Under the pieces are notes generated by a model, which saw only the letters and a program-made list of their open reading frames with translations, had not been told where the DNA came from and ran no database searches. Made by a program: the position numbers and the translations under genes. Below are positions 44,633 through 50,125 of a stretch of 50,125 nucleotides of DNA, piece after piece; position 1 is the first letter of the stretch, and every line of letters begins with the position of its first letter. Location: contig JAQXKO010000015.1 in NCBI GenBank assembly GCA_029010495.1, positions 1 to 50,125 on the forward strand, written 5' to 3'. This DNA comes from Clostridiales bacterium (GTDB lineage Bacteria; Bacillota; Clostridia; Lachnospirales; Lachnospiraceae).

Positions 44633-44919
44633 GCCCCGCGATATACTCAGTTAAGCACATGAGTGGGCTAACGCTTAAGTGCTCATGTGCGTACTGATGT
44701 ATGGAGCGGGGCTATCTATTTATCCCATTATTATAAGCCCCGCGATATACTCAATTAAGCACTAAAGCGTCCTAACGCTTAAGTGCTCATGTGCGTATTG
44801 ATGTATGAAGCGGGGCAATCTATTTATCTCAATTATAAAGCCCCGCGATATACTCAATTAAGCACATGAGTGGGCTAACGCTTAAGTGCTCATGTGCGTA
44901 TTGATGTATGAAGCGGGGC
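44633..44919 (+). repeat. Array 1 of tandem 80-nt palindromic units (three copies)
   Basis: Units lie at 44633-44712, 44737-44816 and 44840-44919, separated by 23-24 nt AT-rich spacers. Each folds as a long hairpin: GCCCCGC/GCGGGGC outer stem, TATAC/GTATG, TCAAT/ATTGA, then GCACATGAG/CTCATGTGC with an 18-nt loop. In unit 1 the pair A18-T62 is replaced by G18-C62, a compensatory change. Unit 2 has a changed left arm that instead pairs with the loop region (GCACTAAAGCGT with ACGCTTAAGTGC, 11 of 12). The array lies between the proS terminator and the spoVAA promoter. G-U wobbles indicate a plus-strand RNA. I do not recognise the family. Confidence 0.95.
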
Positions 44920-44931
44920 TTGTTATTATAA

Positions 44932-44963
44932 TAAAAAACGCGGGACATATCAGTATGTCCCGC
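44932..44963 (-). terminator. Terminator of proS
   Basis: GCGGGACATA pairs perfectly with TATGTCCCGC across a 4-nt loop, followed on the minus strand by GTTTTTTATT. This is a classic intrinsic terminator. Confidence 0.95.
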
Positions 44964-44980
44964 TGCAGTTCGTCTCAGTC

Positions 44981-46414
44981 TTAATATGCTTTTCCCCAAT
45001 ATACCAGGCTCTTTGCCGGCTTTCCGCAGCATACGCATGTATCGCCAACAGGCTTGCCCTCAAACGGCATGCATCTTGATGTCACACCGGCGTCTTCCTT
45101 TGCCTTTAACTCGCAGGCAAGCTCGCCACACCACATAGCCTTGATAAATCCCGGCTTTGAATCGGCAGCCTCTTTGAAGCTTTCCCAGTCTGTAGCCTCA
45201 TATGTATGAGCATCTCTGTGGTTTCTTGCTCTCACAAGCATCTCATTCTGCATTGTCTCAAGCACCTTTGAAACCTCAGTCTCTATATTGTCAAGCGAAA
45301 CAACAAGCTTTTCTCTTGTGTCACGTCTTACGATTACCGCCTGATTAGCTGCGATATCCTTTGGTCCAAGCTCAATACGTACCGGAATACCACGCATTTC
45401 CTGCTCGCTGAATTTCCAGCCCGGACTCTTATCTGAATCATCAACCTTTACTCTGAATCCTCCGAGTTTCTCCTTAAGCGCATAAGCCGCCTCCAGCACG
45501 CCCTCCTTTTTCTGCATGATAGGTATAATCATTGCCTGTGTAGGCGCTACCCTCGGAGGAAGTACAAGACCCGAATTGTCGCCGTGTACCATAATAATTG
45601 CCCCGATAAGCCTTGTTGTCATGCCCCAGCTTGTCTGATGAACATAACGGAGCTTATTATCCTTATCTGTATACTGAATACCGAAGGCTCGTGCGAAACC
45701 ATCGCCAAAGTTATGACTTGTACCCGACTGAAGTGCCTTACCGTCATGCATAAGAGCCTCAATTGTATATGTATCCTTTGCTCCGGCAAACTTCTCTTTG
45801 TCGGTTTTGCGTCCCCTTACAACCGGTATTGCAAGCACCTCCTCACAGAAATCAGCATATACATTAAGCATCTGAATTGTACGTTCCTCTGCCTCCTCAG
45901 CTGTTGCATGGGCAGTATGACCCTCCTGCCACAAAAATTCTCTTGAACGCAGAAACGGTCTTGTTTCCTTTTCCCAGCGAACTACCGAACACCAATGATT
46001 GTATACCTTAGGCAGGTCACGGTATGACTCGATTTCACCCTTATAAAAATCACAGAAAAGTGTTTCTGAAGTAGGGCGCACACACATGCGCTCCTGAAGC
46101 GGATTAAGTCCGCCATGTGTTACCCATGCCACCTCAGGGGCAAAGCCCTCCACATGATCCTTTTCCTTCTGGAGAAGACTCTCAGGTATAAACATAGGCA
46201 TGTAAACATTTTCAACGCCGGTAGCCTTAAATCTTTCATCAAGCTGTTTCTGTATAAGCTCCCAGATTGCATAGCCTGCCGGTTTAATTGCCATACAGCC
46301 CTTTACGTTTGTATAAGAAATAAGATCCGCCTTAAGCACCACATCTGTGTACCACTGGGCAAAATCCACATCCATAGATGTAATGGATTCAACTAATTTT
46401 TTATCGTTTGCCAT
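44981..46414 (-). CDS. proS: Prolyl-tRNA synthetase (short, archaeal/eukaryote-like type)
   Basis: The 477-residue class II synthetase lacks the INS editing domain. Signatures are [14 protein letters not shown] (motif 2 region), RTRP-like [23 protein letters not shown], and [17 protein letters not shown] (motif 3). The C-terminal Cys-rich domain ([27 protein letters not shown]) ends in Tyr, as in ProRS type 3. The start has AGGAGG 5 nt upstream. The 5' leader has two hairpins but no T-box consensus. Confidence 0.97.
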   Translation of the reverse strand: MANDKKLVESITSMDVDFAQWYTDVVLKADLISYTNVKGCMAIKPAGYAIWELIQKQLDERFKATGVENVYMPMFIPESLLQKEKDHVEGFAPEVAWVTHGGLNPLQERMCVRPTSETLFCDFYKGEIESYRDLPKVYNHWCSVVRWEKETRPFLRSREFLWQEGHTAHATAEEAEERTIQMLNVYADFCEEVLAIPVVRGRKTDKEKFAGAKDTYTIEALMHDGKALQSGTSHNFGDGFARAFGIQYTDKDNKLRYVHQTSWGMTTRLIGAIIMVHGDNSGLVLPPRVAPTQAMIIPIMQKKEGVLEAAYALKEKLGGFRVKVDDSDKSPGWKFSEQEMRGIPVRIELGPKDIAANQAVIVRRDTREKLVVSLDNIETEVSKVLETMQNEMLVRARNHRDAHTYEATDWESFKEAADSKPGFIKAMWCGELACELKAKEDAGVTSRCMPFEGKPVGDTCVCCGKPAKSLVYWGKAY

Positions 46415-46447
46415 AATTCCTCCTGCCGGTTATACGGATATAATAAA

Positions 46448-46533
46448 GCATCCTCAAATGTTGAGACTTAACGTTTCCCGGAACATTTGAATGCTGTAAT
46501 TCCGATACATATAACTATTTGCTGCGCCGTATA
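46448..46533 (-). other. Structured proS leader
   Basis: On the minus strand, first CGCCG/CGGCG (46512-46533) and then a long stem pairing GCATTCAAATGTT with AACATTTGAGGATGC (46448-46494) lie between the promoter and the RBS. No U-run follows, so this is not an intrinsic terminator, and it matches no class that I know. Confidence 0.4.
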
Positions 46534-46560
46534 TAAATCGGCGATATAATACATTTTATA

Positions 46561-46588
46561 ATATTAACACATCCAAAATATTTGTCAA
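46561..46588 (-). promoter_or_regulatory. Promoter of proS
   Basis: TTGACA, 16-nt spacer, TAATAT on the minus strand, giving a leader of about 140 nt. Confidence 0.65.
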
Positions 46589-46671
46589 CCGTTCTGAAGT
46601 GAATAAAAACATTTTTAATACATATACTTAATAAAGATTATCATAAGTTTATTTGAAAGGATCGAATAATT

Positions 46672-47178
46672 ATGTATAAAGAAGACATTAAAAAAGCCGT
46701 TCCTTACGTCCTGCTTTCTCTGGCAGTCGGTTCGGCAGGCTCCATTATAGTTACCAAACTTTCAAGCTTCAACCCATATGAATATACTCCGTCATTTATG
46801 CCTCCCAAGCCGGTATTTATGATTGTATGGACTCTTTTGTTTATTCTTATGGGTATTGCCAATTACCTGATTAACAAATCTTCGCAGAATAGCAGCGAAG
46901 ATGAAGAAACGAATAAGGCTGACACGGCGCTGAATACTGCCAATCACACCTATTATTTTTCTCTTGCCGTCAATTTTATCTACTCAATTGTTTTCTTTGT
47001 GGTAAAATGGCCTTTCATAGCCTTTCTGGTGTGCGTATACCTGACAATTCTTGTAATACAGACCATCTGCCAATATTTTGAGTTCAACAAAATTGCGGCA
47101 TATATGAATATCCCCTATGCCATCTGGACGGCATTTGCATCAATACTGACCTTTGCCTTCTGGTGGTTAAACTGGTAA
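46672..47178 (+). CDS. TspO/MBR-family membrane protein
   Basis: The 168-residue protein has five predicted helices with family segments PSFMPPKPVFMIVWTLLFIL (TM2 entry), ANYLI, SIVFFVVKWPFIAFLV and the C-terminal YAIWTAFASILTFAFWWLNW. The loop after TM2 carries a hydrophilic insertion rich in Ser, Asn and Glu (about residues 68-90) that most bacterial TspO proteins lack. TspO proteins bind porphyrins or cholesterol-like ligands; the role in anaerobes is unclear. AAAGGA precedes the ATG. Confidence 0.9.
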   Translation: MYKEDIKKAVPYVLLSLAVGSAGSIIVTKLSSFNPYEYTPSFMPPKPVFMIVWTLLFILMGIANYLINKSSQNSSEDEETNKADTALNTANHTYYFSLAVNFIYSIVFFVVKWPFIAFLVCVYLTILVIQTICQYFEFNKIAAYMNIPYAIWTAFASILTFAFWWLNW

Positions 47179-47240
47179 AGACGAGGCAGCCGGGGACGTA
47201 AAATAACATATCCGCCACAGGTACACCTATGCCGGAACCA

Positions 47241-48296
47241 TTATTTTCCGTTCCCAATAATACCTTCTGCTTTTTTTATATCACAATTATCCGCAGCTTT
47301 TGTAAGGGAAATAATGAGAATTAGCCCGAGCGGACCCAGAATAAAGCCCGCAACACCGAAAAGCTTGAGTCCCACATACATTGACATAACCATATAAAGA
47401 GGCTTTATTCCCATACCATGTCCCAAAAGCTTCGGCTCAAGAAATTCCCTGACCACCTGACTTATTATATATGTGATAATCACCACCACACCTCTTTTTA
47501 TACTGCCCTTGAAAAACGAAATTACCGCATACGGCACCAGCACAAAACCGCTTCCGAGAACGGGAAGGGCGTCAAGAATTCCTGTAACCACGCCTATAAC
47601 AAGTGCATATCTGCTTCCTGCAGCAAAAAGTCCCGCAACACAGATCACACTGATAATTGCGATTAGGATAAGCTGGGTTTTAAGATATGCAGCCCCTGCC
47701 TGGGCAAAATCATTTTTAATTCCGTCAAGAAGCTCATGATTAAATATAGGCTCATCCTTAATTAACTGTATCAGCATAAGAACGGCTGATACAAATATTA
47801 CTAAAAGAAATCCCAGAAACAAGACGACATGGGTGCAGATTCCGAAGGTAACCTTTGTAGCCGATACAAGCAGCTCCCTGCCCGTGTTGCCAAGCTCAAA
47901 GCCGTTTCCGAGAAGCATTAGCTTCACGCTCCCCTGCTTTTCACCAAGCATCATATCCAGCCTGGTGCATATTTTGTCAATACGTGTCATCATTTCTATT
48001 TTGTAATCAGGTATATCGGCCGCAAGACTGCTCAACTGGTTAATGCCGATTTTCCCCAGAAAAAATATCCCCACCCCCAGAAGTGCCATAAATATGGCTA
48101 CCATGAAAATTGCCGAGAAGGCAGCCGGGAAATGAAGCCTTTTTGTCATAAATAATACAACAGGGTGAAGCATTGCGGCGATAATATAAGCTATCACAAA
48201 GGGAACAAAAAGCGGCAGCAGATATTTTAAAACCAAAAATACTGCCACCGTTATAAGTGCTGTCTTAATTAATTTATTTGACCAAATTCTGTCCAT
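47241..48296 (-). CDS. AI-2E family permease (YtvI-like)
   Basis: The protein is 351 residues from the ATG at 48296 (GGGAGG 5 nt upstream; the frame opens earlier at 48362). It has about eight helices in the AI-2E/UPF0118 pattern: LLPLFVPFVIAYIIAAMLHP near the start, GILDALPVLGSGFVLVPYA, and VREFLEPKLLGHGMGIKPL with MYVGLKLFGVAGFILGPLG. The latter segments match the sporulation membrane protein YtvI subgroup. Function and substrate are unproven; sporulation linkage is inference from family and neighbourhood. Confidence 0.9.
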   Translation of the reverse strand: MDRIWSNKLIKTALITVAVFLVLKYLLPLFVPFVIAYIIAAMLHPVVLFMTKRLHFPAAFSAIFMVAIFMALLGVGIFFLGKIGINQLSSLAADIPDYKIEMMTRIDKICTRLDMMLGEKQGSVKLMLLGNGFELGNTGRELLVSATKVTFGICTHVVLFLGFLLVIFVSAVLMLIQLIKDEPIFNHELLDGIKNDFAQAGAAYLKTQLILIAIISVICVAGLFAAGSRYALVIGVVTGILDALPVLGSGFVLVPYAVISFFKGSIKRGVVVIITYIISQVVREFLEPKLLGHGMGIKPLYMVMSMYVGLKLFGVAGFILGPLGLILIISLTKAADNCDIKKAEGIIGNGK

Positions 48297-48384
48297 ATAC
48301 GCCTCCCTGCTCCAAATATATGATATATTAGAGTATGCCGTATATGCATTTTGTTTATACATTTTTATCGTTTAAAAATTTCTA

Positions 48385-49128
48385 CTAAAGACGACATCTG
48401 ACAAAAACACATCCGTCATGAGCGGCCTTATCAGCCACTTCTTCGCCGTCCACGATTTCAAATCCCTCTGGCGATTCCTTAATTGTTATTACTTCATCAG
48501 GTATGTCAAGATTAATAATACGTGCCATATATTCCTTGCCAAAGCGTCTTGGCGACATGAGGATATCGTGTCTTGTATCGGCGTCTTCGGCATTTGCCAT
48601 ATTAACAATCATCTGAGCAAGAACCTGCGGTGAAGTGTATGAGCTGTCAATGACAAGATTGTAGTTGCCAAAATCAAAATAGTGTATTCCGTATATTTCC
48701 TCATAGCGTACATTCTCGGTTGCTGCCCTCTCGATAAGCTTTTCCCTGCAGTCTTCAACTGACTTATAGGTCTCTACCTCTCCCCTTGAAGAATCTCCGA
48801 AAACTCTTCTTGCGGCTTCATTTATATCAACCGATAAAAACACCCTGAAGCTTTTCTCGACAAAATTCCATGCAAGTCTTGAGTCAAAAACAATGTTCCT
48901 GTCAGGATTTTCCCTTGAAATTCTGGCCGTAGTATCATCAATAAGATGGTCGTATTTGTGGTCCTCGCACATCAGCTTGTTCATATCCAACACACTGACT
49001 CCTCTTTCATTAGCGATTTCCCTCAAAACAGTACCCGTAGAATATATTTCATAACCATACTGCTCTTTAAGAATATTACAGATTGTCGATTTGCCGCCGC
49101 CGAGGTTGCCTGTAAGTGTAATGTGCAT
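48385..49128 (-). CDS. Cytidylate-kinase-like P-loop protein
   Basis: The 247-residue protein begins MHITLTGNLGGGKSTICNIL with a Walker A loop, then YSTGTVLREIANERG, NIVFDSRLAWNF and FLSVDINEAARRVFGD, matching the AAA_18/cytidylate-kinase-like family. The C-terminal 70 residues (about 178-247) are an extra acidic domain not found in CMP kinase. It probably phosphorylates a nucleotide or small molecule; the substrate is unknown. GGAGG lies 8 nt before the ATG. Confidence 0.85.
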   Translation of the reverse strand: MHITLTGNLGGGKSTICNILKEQYGYEIYSTGTVLREIANERGVSVLDMNKLMCEDHKYDHLIDDTTARISRENPDRNIVFDSRLAWNFVEKSFRVFLSVDINEAARRVFGDSSRGEVETYKSVEDCREKLIERAATENVRYEEIYGIHYFDFGNYNLVIDSSYTSPQVLAQMIVNMANAEDADTRHDILMSPRRFGKEYMARIINLDIPDEVITIKESPEGFEIVDGEEVADKAAHDGCVFVRCRL

Positions 49129-49207
49129 GTGTCAGTCCTCCGTATTGTAAAAATAATGCAATTTACGTTGAAAATAAAAACGTAAGCTTGTTTCTGTTAT
49201 ATAATCT

Positions 49208-49236
49208 ATTGTATCATAACCATGCACAAAACTCAA
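49208..49236 (-). promoter_or_regulatory. Promoter of the kinase-like gene
   Basis: TTGAGT, 17-nt spacer, TACAAT on the minus strand, about 85 nt before the ATG. Confidence 0.6.
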
Positions 49237-49245
49237 CAAAAAGAG

Positions 49246-49321
49246 TATTGCAACTTAGCAGACATCCGGCACGACTGCCTGCGGGTCAGACTCGCCAATG
49301 TCTTCGCAATATATCTTTTTT
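49246..49321 (+). ncRNA. Candidate multi-helix RNA with terminator-like tail
   Basis: Nested helices are visible. TATTGC/GCAATA closes the element (49246-49251 with 49306-49311), and GACAT/ATGTC lies inside. That encloses two hairpins: GGCA-cgac-TGCC and GCGGGT-cag-ACTCGC. On the plus strand a T-run follows directly, as in a terminator. The single G-T pair (49284 with 49292) is compatible with RNA only on the plus strand. A start site is not clear, so transcription is unproven; a bidirectional terminator is an alternative. Confidence 0.45.
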
Positions 49322-49324
49322 CAA

Positions 49325-49420
49325 AAAGAAAAGCTCCCGATCTGTTAACGCCTCGACACAAGCATGATTACAAAATCCGGGAGCTAATTGTGCGAGACAT
49401 ACTATCAACGCAACAATTAA
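49325..49420 (-). other. Hairpin-rich non-coding segment
   Basis: On the minus strand TAATTGTtGCG pairs with CGCACAATTA (49384-49420). Then AGCTCCCG pairs with CGGGAGCT (49331-49385) across a 39-nt loop, followed by TTTCTTTTT, a terminator-like end. No protein-coding frame of note exists. The RNA that would end here could start near a TTGAAA/TATATT pair around 49591-49618 (weak). Confidence 0.4.
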
Positions 49421-49770
49421 GGTAATACGGCATCACAGCCATAATAAACCTTTTTCAAATGTTCTGACACAATCTGAGCATACATTATTTATCGCAGAAA
49501 ATCTATTGACTAAACAACTGAATCGAAATAATTAACCGCCATTATTTGCGTTCGATTTTTGTGTATTCTTCACATATGGCACCCCCGAAAATATACATTT
49601 CGTACAGTTTTTTTCAAATAATCTTAAAGTTTATTTTACATATATGCGGCTGTAAAGCAGAATCCGTGTGAGTATTCAGTAACGGTGCGTCACACTGTCC
49701 GTGCGTAAAATGCAATCGGTGAGGCAGATTCATATGCGGGTGCGCCACGGTATTCGGGCGGATAAGAAGT
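49421..49770. other. Non-coding region before array 2
   Basis: I find no credible gene. A 12-bp interrupted stem (AATCGA...ATTAT with AATAAT...TCGATT) is at 49521-49556. CGAAA/TTTCG followed by T7 is near 49587-49613. A plus-strand promoter-like pair TTGACT-N17-TAATTA is at 49506-49534. Together these suggest small-RNA transcription rather than coding. Confidence 0.4.
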
Positions 49771-49843
49771 CACGTTTACCGCTCCGGATATGTGACTGCA
49801 CCTTTATATCGCACCGGCAAACTATATTATCACTAATAAATAA
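49771..49843 (+). repeat. Conserved flank preceding palindromic array 2
   Basis: Second copy of the 73-bp flank at 44560-44632, about 86% identical and ungapped, ending at the same base before the first GCCCCGC. AGTCAC/GTGACT forms a 6-bp inverted repeat inside it. Array and flank were therefore copied as one module. Confidence 0.85.
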
Positions 49844-50125
49844 GCCCCGCGATACACTTAGTTAAGCACATGAGTGGGCTAACGCTTAAGTGCTCATGTG
49901 CGTATTGATGTATGGAGCGGGGCCGTTTATTTAACCCAATATCAAAAGCCCCGTTATACACTCAATTAAGCACATGAGTGGGCAAACGCTTAAGTGCTCA
50001 TGTGCGTATTGATGTGTAGAGCGGGACCGTTTATTTAATCCAATATCAAAAGCCCCGCGATATACTCAATTAAGCACATGAGTGGGCAAACGCTTAAGTG
50101 CTCATGTGCGTATTGATGTATAGAG
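49844..50125 (+). repeat. Array 2 of tandem 80-nt palindromic units (three copies, last cut by window end)
   Basis: Units lie at 49844-49923, 49948-50027 and from 50052 to the window edge (about 6 nt missing), with 24-nt spacers that are nearly identical to each other. Unit B has C12-G69 where other units have T12-A69, a second compensatory change. Unit A has the intermediates G18-T62 and T16-G64, and unit B has T7-G74; all are G-U pairs if read as plus-strand RNA. The loop TGGGC(T/A)AACGCTTAAGTG differs at one base from array 1. The array probably continues beyond the window. Confidence 0.95.

Noticed and set aside
49222-49425. 67-residue plus-strand reading frame
   Set aside because: There is no RBS, the composition is not protein-like, and it lies across hairpins and terminator-like sequences.
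44633-50125. CRISPR array
   Set aside because: Units are 80 nt with long dyads, and the 23-24 nt spacers are nearly identical to one another rather than unique; no cas genes are present.
44633-50125. Integron attC sites
   Set aside because: AAGCGTTAG-like bases occur on the minus strand, but the paired RYYYAAC/GTTRRRY boxes do not fit, no cassette genes lie between units and no integrase is visible.

Overview
The window comes from a low-to-moderate G+C, spore-forming member of the Bacillota, most likely a Lachnospiraceae-type Clostridia (inference). The basis is the split Gram-positive CpsB/CpsC/CpsD tyrosine-phosphoregulation module, a type-2-like isoleucyl-tRNA synthetase, a short ProRS with a C-terminal Cys cluster, spoVAA-spoVAB, YtvI-like and CotS-like genes, meso-diaminopimelate dehydrogenase, and many sigma-A promoters with TTGACA/TATAAT-like boxes. 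No rRNA, tRNA, phage, IS element or CRISPR array was seen.

Positions 1-24156 (all minus strand) form one large exopolysaccharide/capsule locus, read right to left. A strong promoter with an inverted repeat over its -35 box drives cpsB, cpsC (Wzz) and cpsD (BY-kinase), ending at a terminator. A second promoter, followed by an attenuator-like leader hairpin, drives rfbA-rfbB-rfbD-rfbC (dTDP-L-rhamnose), a rhamnosyltransferase-like gene, a GT4, a GT2, LicD, a Wzy-type polymerase, another GT2, fdtA/fdtB-like genes (dTDP-3-amino-3,6-dideoxyhexose), Wzx flippase and a GNAT, ending at a terminator. glmS then has its own tandem promoters and is followed by a PglF-like dehydratase, a DegT aminotransferase, a PglC-like priming transferase, a GNAT and a GT4 that runs off the left edge. 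That left segment looks like a bacillosamine-type UDP-amino-sugar and chain-priming module.

Positions 24514-37260 are mixed: a Dus-family tRNA dihydrouridine synthase, ddh with an AraC regulator, GtrA, a secreted CAP-domain protein with TP-rich repeats, a CDF metal transporter, lepB with a CapA lipoprotein, a second AraC regulator, a CotS-like kinase-fold protein, a HAD phosphatase and CCA-adding enzyme. Positions 37352-49128 are largely housekeeping: glgP, ileS, spoVAB, spoVAA, proS, tspO, a YtvI/AI-2E permease and a cytidylate-kinase-like protein.

The most unusual content is a family of 80-nt palindromic units in tandem arrays with a 103-104 nt period. Three units lie at 44633-44919 and three more at 49844 to the window end. 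Both arrays are preceded by the same 73-bp flank. A decayed single copy lies on the opposite strand just 3' of spoVAB. The units fold into one long hairpin, differ by compensatory base-pair changes and by G-U wobbles that are allowed only on the plus strand, and keep an almost invariant 18-nt loop. I read this as an undescribed structured-RNA repeat family; I do not recognise it. The roughly 640 bp before the second array is also non-coding and rich in hairpins.
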